Part shown: in pieces, positions 6,106-12,936 of the stretch | How positions within the stretch are numbered: position 1 is the first letter of the stretch | Layout: each line of letters opens with the position of its first letter | NCBI GenBank assembly: GCA_016197225.1 | Contig: JACPWC010000121.1 | Coordinates: 1 to 33,088 of the forward strand | Direction of reading: 5' to 3' | Length of the DNA: 33,088 bases | From: Chloroflexota bacterium | GTDB taxonomy: Bacteria > Chloroflexota > Anaerolineae > Anaerolineales > VGOW01 | The notes under the pieces: generated by a model | The model's input: the letters and a program-made list of their open reading frames with translations, nothing else | Database searches by the model: none | What the model was told of the DNA's origin: nothing | Translations under genes and position numbers: made by a program

Positions 6106-8383
6106 GTTGTCCAATCCACCACAAACTAACCCAAACAAGGATCGAAATCGCGCTCACGATCAATCCCAGCGTGACCGAGAGGGGTGCGTATTCAAACACA
6201 ACTTCGTGCTGACCGGCAGGCACGGCAACGGCCCGGAACAGGTAGTTTGCCCGCAAGAGCGGTTGCGGCTCGCCGTCCACGAAAACGCGCCAGCCGGGGT
6301 AGTAGGTGTCGGAGAGGACGAAGAAGCCGTCGCGCTCAAGGACGACGGTTGCTACAAAACGATTTGGATCGAGTGGGAGGCCGGCTCTTTCGTCAGTCGC
6401 CGGTTCTATGACAACCTGTGCGTCAGGATCGAAGGCTGGGTCAGTGATGGCGCTCAGGGCGGCCAAGCCGTTTGGAACGGTTAGCGAATCGTAGACCAGG
6501 CGCAAGCGGGCTGTGTTCGCCTCGCGCAGCGACACAGCACCCATCGGTTTGACGAGAGCGCGAACGTCGGCCAGGTCGAGCAGGCGCGGCGAGAGTTCCA
6601 TGGCCTCCAGATAGTTCACGTAGCGTTCAGGCTGGAGCGGGTCGAAGTTGTTGGCCGAAGCGATTCCATCAAGCGCCGGGAGGTTGGGCAAAAAGGAGGC
6701 GCGGAGCCTGTCGGGGGCGATGTCGTCGAATGACTTGAAGCGGAAGAACTCGCTGAACTTGACTCGATACTCGTCGTCGGAAAATTGGTAGAGGCGGCCT
6801 TGGGCAAGCGAGAAGGCGGGCTTGAGATGATACAGAAAAGGATCAATGGCCGGGTTGAGGCGAACGGCGGCCAGGCCGAGGTCGAGAGCGATGAAGGCCA
6901 GAACCAGCCATTGCCAGCGTTTCGGTTCGGCGGGCTGGGCCAGAATTAAGAGAAAGGTTCCCAGGGCAACGACGGCGGCCCCGGCGAATCCGCCGGCGAT
7001 GACGACGGCGGTCTTGCCGGTCATCATCAACACGGCAAGGAGACTCAAGATCAGAGTCGCGCCGCTGGCCGCCAGTCCCAGCCGCGCCCAGTAACGTTTG
7101 CGGGCTGAGGCCTGCCAGCGGTCGGCGCCGATGCCGGCCAGCAGGCTGACGGCGAACGTGTACCAGACCAACATGCGGGCTGGGGCCTGGAAGAGATCGA
7201 AGCCAGGAATGAAATGGTAGAAGAACGGGAAGACGGGCGTGTTTTTGCCGAGGGCGAGAGTGACGGAGATGACGATGGTTGTCAGAGAAAATATCACCAC
7301 AGAGCGCACGGGGAGCGCGGAGTTTTGCTGGAGGGTTGTTGCCCGATTTGCGTGGCGCTTGCGGATAAGAGTCGCCAGCGCGTAACTGGCGAAGAGCAAT
7401 GGCAGAAGACTCAGGTAAGCATGATCTTCCCAGTAGGTGGCGTAGCCAAGATAGTTGTGATCGGCAGGGTGGCCGAAGAGGTTTGGGGCGACGAAGGTGA
7501 GCAAGCGCCAGGGCCAGAGTGAGTAGGTGGCGACAAATTCGTATTCGGCGGCGGCGGCGCGAGGCGATTGGCGCAAAAGCTCGTAAGTGGGAAGGAGTTG
7601 AATGGCGGCCAAACCGACGGCCAGCGCCACGGCCAAGATGAAGTTGAGGCTGTTGCGAAGCAAGGTTCGCCAATTGCTAAACGAATGGAAGATGAGCCAG
7701 GTGGTGGCGAGGAGCAAGGTGTAGAAGGAGGTTTGGGCGTGACCGGCGAGGAGTTGGAGGGCGATGAGAGCAGAGAGCCTCGCCGCCCTCGCCCCCACCC
7801 CGGCTTCGCCATCCCTCCCCCGCTCCTGCTGGAGGAACACCAGCAGGAGCGGGGGAGGGGACGGGGGTGGGGGCGAGGCCGCAAGCACAATCCAGGGGAG
7901 CCAGGCAACAGCATTGTTGATGGTGATGAACCACAATCGCCCGGTGGAGTAGCCTGAAAGACAAAAGGTGAGGCCGACGACGGCGACGCCAAAGTTGCCG
8001 AGGTTGAGGCGGCGAGCCAGGCGAACCATGCCTACACCTGCCAGCGAAAGGTGTAGAACGGCAAGGGCGCTGATGGCAATTTCGGGAGGCAGAAGGAGGG
8101 CCAGCCAGTTGGGCGGATAGAAAACTGCGGATTGATAATTCGCCATGAGCGGCGCGCCCATGCCCAGAGACGGAGTCCACAGTGGCAGGCGGCCTTCGCG
8201 CAAGGCCTCGTTCACCAACACGCGCCAGGGCACAAACTGGAGGGCGGGCAACGCCCAGTACAACACTTGCCCGCCGAAGACCAGCCGCCAGAAGAAGAGA
8301 ATTGGGGCAAGGGCGGCGATAATCTCCGGCCAGTGTTGTGCCGCCCATGCTTTTAGCTGATCACGATTCAAGAGTTGAGGCAT
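6071..8383 (-). CDS. YfhO family membrane protein with repeat-derived insertions
   Basis: 770 residues with about a dozen membrane segments. YfhO proteins are GT-C-like and are linked to glycosylation of wall polymers. The family pattern is clear: the N-terminal loop PLWTPSLGMGAPLMANYQS with YPPNWL, the GFDLFQAPARM segment, and the C-terminal beta domain with YYPGWRVFVDGEPQPLLRAN, AVPAGQHEVVFEYAPL and a last helix. Two segments are unlike the family. A Pro/Arg/Gly-rich stretch of about 36 residues after WLPWIVLAA is encoded by a palindromic repeat (7778-7878), and a short NSALPVRSVV stretch is encoded by another repeat (7296-7322). The last residues also derive from a repeat. The start ATG overlaps the upstream stop by one base (TAATG), so translation is probably coupled. 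The frame is intact; whether the altered loops are functional is unknown. Confidence 0.88.
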   Translation of the reverse strand: MPQLLNRDQLKAWAAQHWPEIIAALAPILFFWRLVFGGQVLYWALPALQFVPWRVLVNEALREGRLPLWTPSLGMGAPLMANYQSAVFYPPNWLALLLPPEIAISALAVLHLSLAGVGMVRLARRLNLGNFGVAVVGLTFCLSGYSTGRLWFITINNAVAWLPWIVLAASPPPPSPPPLLLVFLQQERGRDGEAGVGARAARLSALIALQLLAGHAQTSFYTLLLATTWLIFHSFSNWRTLLRNSLNFILAVALAVGLAAIQLLPTYELLRQSPRAAAAEYEFVATYSLWPWRLLTFVAPNLFGHPADHNYLGYATYWEDHAYLSLLPLLFASYALATLIRKRHANRATTLQQNSALPVRSVVIFSLTTIVISVTLALGKNTPVFPFFYHFIPGFDLFQAPARMLVWYTFAVSLLAGIGADRWQASARKRYWARLGLAASGATLILSLLAVLMMTGKTAVVIAGGFAGAAVVALGTFLLILAQPAEPKRWQWLVLAFIALDLGLAAVRLNPAIDPFLYHLKPAFSLAQGRLYQFSDDEYRVKFSEFFRFKSFDDIAPDRLRASFLPNLPALDGIASANNFDPLQPERYVNYLEAMELSPRLLDLADVRALVKPMGAVSLREANTARLRLVYDSLTVPNGLAALSAITDPAFDPDAQVVIEPATDERAGLPLDPNRFVATVVLERDGFFVLSDTYYPGWRVFVDGEPQPLLRANYLFRAVAVPAGQHEVVFEYAPLSVTLGLIVSAISILVWVSLWWIGQRKGEAVGQILR
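7296..7322. repeat. ACCACAGAG-type dispersed repeat inside a coding region
   Basis: The 27 bases match the minus-strand reading of 3900-3926 at 23 of 27 positions, sharing the first ten (ACCACAGAGC) and the last nine (AGCGCGGAG). A shorter relative begins at 3706. It lies in frame in the YfhO-type gene and codes for part of NSALPVRSVV at the edge of a membrane segment. Confidence 0.7.
7778..7878. repeat. Long palindromic repeat inserted in frame in the YfhO-type gene
   Basis: A perfect 20-bp inverted repeat (7813-7832 and 7840-7859) with a 7-nt loop is flanked by a second pair, CCTCGCCCCCACCCC (7787-7801) and its exact complement (7864-7878). On the minus strand it is translated without a stop into a Pro-rich and then Gly/Arg-rich insert between a membrane helix and the LQLLAGHAQTSFY segment. 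Strand composition (C-rich then G-rich) is unlike the surrounding gene. Confidence 0.85.
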
Positions 8384-10044
8384 TATTGGCCGGGCTTGAG
8401 TGACCAGACCGAGTAGTCGCCGGACTCGAAAATTTTGATCAGGTATTTGGCTTGAAGCGCCGGGTCAAAGCGCCCGAGGTTCTGCTCGTGCGAGCCGACG
8501 ACGACGTAGGGCGCGCCCATCAACGAGTAATCCGAAAACCGGCTCTCGCCCGGAGTCCGGGCGCTGTAAAACGCGGCGACAGTATCGCGCTTGGTCTCAA
8601 GGTAGGGTGTCTCGGGGCCGTGGCCGATATAAGCCACAAGATAGCCGTAGGCCGGGAGCGAGTTGCCGAACTCAAACGACGACAAGACTACTTGCCTGGG
8701 CGGCAGACTGCGCGCCAGAAAAACGTACGTTGCCACCTGATCTTTGGTTTGATAGATCGGCTCGGCATAAGTGGATACCGCCGCCAGCCCGCCAACCCAG
8801 ACCAGGGCTGTGGCCGGCAGGGAGACCGCCACCAGCACCAGCGGCGCATACCGTCGAATACGTTTTCCCACTTTGAGGCGGCTAAACCGGGCAATGCCCG
8901 CCGTCAGCCCCAGAATCGCCAGAGCCACCAGCGGCAGTTGTGCGCCCTCTGCCAGCCGTCGTTGCAAGTTGTAAGGAAGATAGAGCAACATCGGCAGAGT
9001 CAGCATCCAACCGAGCGCCAGCGCCCAGGCCGCCAGATTGCGACGATAGAGCGAGCGCAAGCCAAACAAGCCGGCCAGCGCCAGCAGGCCCCAGGCCGAA
9101 AGGTAATGCCAGGGCGCGGGCGAGAGAATGATGTTCTGTGCGCTCCAGGTCTGATAAGTTGTGTCGAGGTTGAAAAGCAAGAAGGTGTAGAGAACAACCG
9201 GAACTCCGCCGGAGGCGGCCAACACGGCCACACCTAACGCGCGCGTGGCCGTGCCGCCCAGGTCAACACCGCGAATCAATTCTGACTCGCCTTGCCGGAA
9301 TGCAATCAACATCAGGAGAACGATGTGGGCCGTCAGCAGAACAAAGATGATGAGCATGTAGAGCGGCTGGACGAGGGTCATGAGAAACCAGGCCGCTCCG
9401 GCGGCGAACGCCCACAGCCAGCGCCCGCGCACGGCCCAGAGATAAAACAACAGGCCGCCGAGAAAAAAGACTCGCGAGGCCGAAAGATGCGGCAGGCTGT
9501 AGAGATCGAGAAAAGTGAACGCTTCCGGAGAATAAAACTCCAACGGGGTCCCCGGCGCGCGAAGAGCGGCCAGCAACCACCCCAGCCCCCCGCCCAACCC
9601 GACGAGGATCAACCCCAGCCGCCGCTGGCGCACCAACGGCAACAGTTCGGCGAGGAAGAGGTAGGAGACGAGCAACAGGGCGAAGCCCCAGAAGAGCCGG
9701 GCGGCGTGATAGCCGAAGACCAGGGCGCCATGAAGCCGAAGCGGGTCGCCCGTGCCGACAATCCAGCCGATGAACTTGCCAAGCAGGATATAAAACAAAA
9801 AGAAGAGCGAGCGCGAGTGTTGTTCGACGGCGTAAGGCATTTGAAACAGCCACTGGCCGTGAGCGCCCAACTGCATTTTTGCCAGATACGAGTTGCCATC
9901 CTCAACGCCGATGACGAAGCCCGAAAACCGCCAGGCCTCATTCGAGCGCGCCAGGCCAACCAGGTAAGGCGCGGCGGTGAACGACATGACCAGCGTTGAA
10001 AAAATAACAGCCCACAACCACTCTTTTAGTTTGATGCGGATCAT
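8383..10044 (-). CDS. Multi-pass membrane protein, GT-C-like
   Basis: 553 residues with about twelve hydrophobic segments. The first long external loop contains GVEDGNSYLAKMQLG (about 46-60), an acidic loop motif of the kind seen in GT-C transferases, followed by GQWLFQMPYAVEQHS. There is a C-terminal soluble region (about 450-553) with LPPRQVVLSSFEFGNSLPAY and a short basic end. It overlaps the gene before it by 4 bp (10041-10044) and the gene after it by 1 bp, so it is embedded between two YfhO-type genes in one tightly coupled operon. It probably takes part in the same surface-glycan pathway. No named family or substrate can be assigned from sequence alone. Confidence 0.75.
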   Translation of the reverse strand: MIRIKLKEWLWAVIFSTLVMSFTAAPYLVGLARSNEAWRFSGFVIGVEDGNSYLAKMQLGAHGQWLFQMPYAVEQHSRSLFFLFYILLGKFIGWIVGTGDPLRLHGALVFGYHAARLFWGFALLLVSYLFLAELLPLVRQRRLGLILVGLGGGLGWLLAALRAPGTPLEFYSPEAFTFLDLYSLPHLSASRVFFLGGLLFYLWAVRGRWLWAFAAGAAWFLMTLVQPLYMLIIFVLLTAHIVLLMLIAFRQGESELIRGVDLGGTATRALGVAVLAASGGVPVVLYTFLLFNLDTTYQTWSAQNIILSPAPWHYLSAWGLLALAGLFGLRSLYRRNLAAWALALGWMLTLPMLLYLPYNLQRRLAEGAQLPLVALAILGLTAGIARFSRLKVGKRIRRYAPLVLVAVSLPATALVWVGGLAAVSTYAEPIYQTKDQVATYVFLARSLPPRQVVLSSFEFGNSLPAYGYLVAYIGHGPETPYLETKRDTVAAFYSARTPGESRFSDYSLMGAPYVVVGSHEQNLGRFDPALQAKYLIKIFESGDYSVWSLKPGQ

Positions 10045-12116
10045 GAGTCGGCTTTGTGTTGTGTCTGATGATAAAAGAAATAACCGGCAACGACCAGCCA
10101 GGCAAGGCCGCTGACTGCCAGGCCTAAATATACAACGAATGGCCGGAACTCAAAGATGACTTCGTGTTCGCCTTCGTTTACCGTCACTGCCCGAAAGAGA
10201 CCGGCTCGTTCCACGTCAACAGGCTTGCCGTCCACCTGAGCCACCCAGCCCGGATACCACACTTCGCTCAAAACCACCTGCCCCGGCCCGCTGGTCGTCA
10301 CCACAATTCGATTTGGACTCCAAAATTTCAGAGCGCCGCCGCGTACACGTCCGGCATCGTGAGTATTCTTATAGATTCGAGTCGAACCAATTTGCGTTTG
10401 GAGCTCAAACCCTTCGGCCATGCTCAGGGCAGGCCCCGCGCCCCTCAAGTCAAACTCGCTGATCACAAAGCGCGCGTTCAACTCGCCAAGCCGTTCGGCG
10501 CTTGGCACGGCGTTTGCATTTACGGTCGCGACATCTACCACAGCATTTTGATCACCGCCCTTGAACGGCGGCTGGGTTTCGCTGTAGCCGCTGGCGTTCA
10601 CGCCGGTTGCCTCGCGCAGGAAAGCCACCGTGCCGGCAAGTTGAATTGGGTTCACACCATCCACCTGCTCAAGACCGAATCGAGCGGCATCTAATTGGGG
10701 CAGGCTGTACGAAGGCGAGTATACACGCCACTTGCCCGGTTGCCGGCTCAGCCACTCGGCGGCGGCGCTTTGAGGCGCGGGCCGGGCTTCAATGAGCGAT
10801 GAATTGAACCAGAGCAGTTCGCTCATCATAATGATTGTCAGAATGATGACGGCCTGTTTGAAGCGGAGACTGAAGAGAACAGCCGTCAAGACAAGCGCCA
10901 GGCTAATCAGCCCGATCAACGATTTGGCCGCCACTGCGCTCCCACCGATTGCCAAAATCCACCCGGCGGCGATGAGGCCGACCGTCGCCAGATTCCACTT
11001 GCGCCCCGCCAGCCGAAAGCCGTCTTCTAAAACCGCCGCGCCGCGCACCGCAAACCAGCAGGCCGCCAGGCCGACGATGAACCAGGCCCGTGACGGGACG
11101 CGCAACAATCCGAGGCCGGGAAGGCGGGCAAGTAAATTGAAAAGCCCGGCATCCGAACCTAGCGACCACCAAATTGCAAATGCTAATAAGAATATAAATG
11201 CGAACCTGCCTACACGATCTCGGCTCTTGAACAGCCCGATCACAGCTAAGGTCAACGTTGCAATCCCGGTATAAGTCATTAGCTCGTAAAAGCCGCCCAG
11301 GTTAGGGAGGAACAGGCCAAGCAAATCGGATGGGCGCAAGGCAAAGATGTTCGCGTCTTCAACTGTCAGCGCCGCCCGCGACGACTGCTGGACAAGTTCA
11401 AGCATGGGCAACCACTGCCCGGCGGTCAACGCGAAGAATAGAAGGACGCAAAGTAATAGCGAACGAAGCGAAGCCGACGAGCGATTCCGGCTCAGCCATA
11501 AAATGATCATGGCCGCCCCGGCGTAGACTGACCAGCGAACGTCGGCAAGAAAAATGACCGCCCAGATCGTGGAAGCAAGAAGTTTTTCTTTCGTGCTTTT
11601 TCCTTCTGCCTTTTGCAAGAGCCAGGGCGACCACGAGACGGCGAAGACGAGCGAGAGATGCCCCGCGCCGACATGGGCAATGAGTTTGGGCAGACCGGCA
11701 AAGGCCAGCCCCCCCAGCAGTGACGGCCAAACCCCGAATCCGTCGGCCCGCGCCCAGCGAAACATCCCCCACCCAGCCCAGGCCAGATGCAATATCAATA
11801 GCAGGTTGAAAGCGAACGGCAGGGGCAGGATAGTCGTCAGCCAGTTGGGCGGATACCATAACCCGGAAAGCGGGTCGGCGACAAATGGCGCTCCGCCTAA
11901 AATGGACGGGTTCCAAAGAGGGAATTGCCGGAATTCAAAGAGGGAGCGGCGCAGAAATTCGGCGTTCGGCCAGTGCGAGATGAGCAGATCGGAAAATTGG
12001 GCGCGAGGGGCCATTAAAACCCAGGTTGGGTGGGGCAAAAGAGGCCAAAGCAGAGTGACGGCCCAAACCAGAAAAACCGGCAGGCCAGGGCGAAATGGGG
12101 ACGCCAATGGGCGCAT
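10041..12116 (-). CDS. YfhO-like membrane protein, first gene of the glycan operon
   Basis: 691 residues from the ATG at 12116. An ATG three codons earlier (12125) overlaps the -10 box, so it is not preferred. The YfhO plan is clear: FPLWNPSILGGAPFVADPLSG with YPPNWL near the N-terminus, LPGLGLLRVPSRAWF in the middle, and at the C-terminus VVLSEVWYPGWVAQVDGKPV, VNEGEHEVIFEFRPF and a final helix. About a dozen membrane segments. One short stretch, GAGPALSMAEG, is encoded by a dispersed repeat (10411-10433) and is foreign to the fold. It overlaps the next gene by 4 bp. As first gene it would be read from the -10 at 12124-12129 in the gap shared with rex. Role in moving sugars from lipid carriers is inferred from the family. 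Confidence 0.86.
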   Translation of the reverse strand: MRPLASPFRPGLPVFLVWAVTLLWPLLPHPTWVLMAPRAQFSDLLISHWPNAEFLRRSLFEFRQFPLWNPSILGGAPFVADPLSGLWYPPNWLTTILPLPFAFNLLLILHLAWAGWGMFRWARADGFGVWPSLLGGLAFAGLPKLIAHVGAGHLSLVFAVSWSPWLLQKAEGKSTKEKLLASTIWAVIFLADVRWSVYAGAAMIILWLSRNRSSASLRSLLLCVLLFFALTAGQWLPMLELVQQSSRAALTVEDANIFALRPSDLLGLFLPNLGGFYELMTYTGIATLTLAVIGLFKSRDRVGRFAFIFLLAFAIWWSLGSDAGLFNLLARLPGLGLLRVPSRAWFIVGLAACWFAVRGAAVLEDGFRLAGRKWNLATVGLIAAGWILAIGGSAVAAKSLIGLISLALVLTAVLFSLRFKQAVIILTIIMMSELLWFNSSLIEARPAPQSAAAEWLSRQPGKWRVYSPSYSLPQLDAARFGLEQVDGVNPIQLAGTVAFLREATGVNASGYSETQPPFKGGDQNAVVDVATVNANAVPSAERLGELNARFVISEFDLRGAGPALSMAEGFELQTQIGSTRIYKNTHDAGRVRGGALKFWSPNRIVVTTSGPGQVVLSEVWYPGWVAQVDGKPVDVERAGLFRAVTVNEGEHEVIFEFRPFVVYLGLAVSGLAWLVVAGYFFYHQTQHKADS
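10411..10433. repeat. PALSMAEG-type dispersed repeat inside a coding region
   Basis: CCTTCGGCCATGCTCAGGGC followed by AGG is read on the minus strand as PALSMAEG within the YfhO-like protein. From general knowledge, peptides such as PALSEVEG or PVLSLSKG arise from a dispersed DNA repeat of this form in many environmental bacteria, Chloroflexota among them. The frame is kept. Confidence 0.65.
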
Positions 12117-12123
12117 AGGCGGC

Positions 12124-12129
12124 ATTTTA
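12124..12129 (-). promoter_or_regulatory. -10 box of the glycan operon (leaderless start)
   Basis: On the minus strand TAAAAT is followed by GCCGCCT and then ATG (12116-12114), so the -10 is 7 nt from the start codon. This is the same spacing as at the LCP and MazG genes. No Shine-Dalgarno and no clear -35 are present. Confidence 0.5.
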
Positions 12130-12138
12130 CAACAGTTC

Positions 12139-12185
12139 TTGTCTAACTTTTGGAAGCGTGCTAAAGTAGCAGGGCATTAGCACGC
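12139..12185 (+). promoter_or_regulatory. Putative rex promoter with overlapping inverted repeat
   Basis: TTGTCT (12139-12144), a 17-nt spacer and TAAAGT (12162-12167) form a weak sigma-70-type promoter (4 of 6 matches in each box). A perfect 9-bp inverted repeat, GCGTGCTAA (12156-12164) and TTAGCACGC (12177-12185), overlaps the -10 and the expected transcription start. It is placed as an operator would be. It does not resemble the usual Rex box (TTGTGAAN4TTCACAA), so autoregulation by Rex is not shown. Confidence 0.4.
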
Positions 12186-12222
12186 ACAATCACAAACGAG
12201 CGTCTTCGGGGAGAAACCAAAT

Positions 12223-12849
12223 ATGGCTTTACGGGAAATTCCAGACATCGTTGTCGGGCGATTGCCGGTTTATCTTCGCGCCCTGTCGCGCATGGTTCAG
12301 GAAGGCCAACGGATCACATCGTCCAAAGAGCTTGGCGAGCGGCTGGGAATCAGCTCGGCCCAAATTCGCAAAGACCTTTCGCATTTTGGCGAGTTCGGTA
12401 AACAGGGCACGGGCTACCAGATCGAGTTTCTGATCCAGCAACTGCAACGGATTCTCAAAGTGGAGGCCGAGTGGGAAGTGGCGCTGGTGGGCGTGGGCGA
12501 CCTGGGCCATGCGCTGGCTCACTACAACGGCTTCGCCAATCGCGGCTTCCGCATCACCGCCCTCTTCGACAGCGACCCGGCCAAAGTAGGCATGAGCATC
12601 AACGGGTTGTCGGTTTTGGATGCGGTGAACATGATGCAGGAGATTCGGGATCGCGGCCTTAAGATAGCCATGCTGGCCGTGCCTGCCGACAAAGCCCAGC
12701 CCGTGGCCGATCAGTTGATCGCCGCCGGCATCAAAGGCATTCTTAATTATGCGCCCATCAACCTCGCCGTGCCCAAAGGCGTAAAAGTGCAGTACATTGA
12801 CCCGGTCATTCACCTTCAGCGAATGACGTTTTACCTGCCGCCTGAATAG
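12223..12849 (+). CDS. rex: Redox-sensing transcriptional repressor Rex
   Basis: 208 residues, the normal family length. Rex senses the NADH/NAD+ ratio and represses fermentation and respiration genes when NADH is low. The N-terminal winged helix (about 1-75) starts with [16 protein letters not shown] and includes [22 protein letters not shown]. The Rossmann domain has the glycine loop [15 protein letters not shown] from residue 90, then [22 protein letters not shown] and ILNYAPINL. The C-terminal helix [11 protein letters not shown] swaps between subunits in known Rex dimers. ATG start with GGGGAG (12208-12213) upstream. It stands divergent from the glycan operon across about 106 bp and directly before ppk1, so it may affect both; no classic Rex operator was found in the gap. 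Confidence 0.96.
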   Translation: MALREIPDIVVGRLPVYLRALSRMVQEGQRITSSKELGERLGISSAQIRKDLSHFGEFGKQGTGYQIEFLIQQLQRILKVEAEWEVALVGVGDLGHALAHYNGFANRGFRITALFDSDPAKVGMSINGLSVLDAVNMMQEIRDRGLKIAMLAVPADKAQPVADQLIAAGIKGILNYAPINLAVPKGVKVQYIDPVIHLQRMTFYLPPE

Positions 12850-12936
12850 AACTAAACTCAACGAAGCGCCGCCACGCTAATTTTGCGAACCGCTCATAGA
12901 TCTATATTTATCAGCAATTGAGCAACGGAGGCTAAC

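Noticed and set aside
12126-12222. Rex operator controlling rex itself
   Set aside because: No sequence close to TTGTGAAN4TTCACAA in the gap; the inverted repeat found has a different sequence and spacing.
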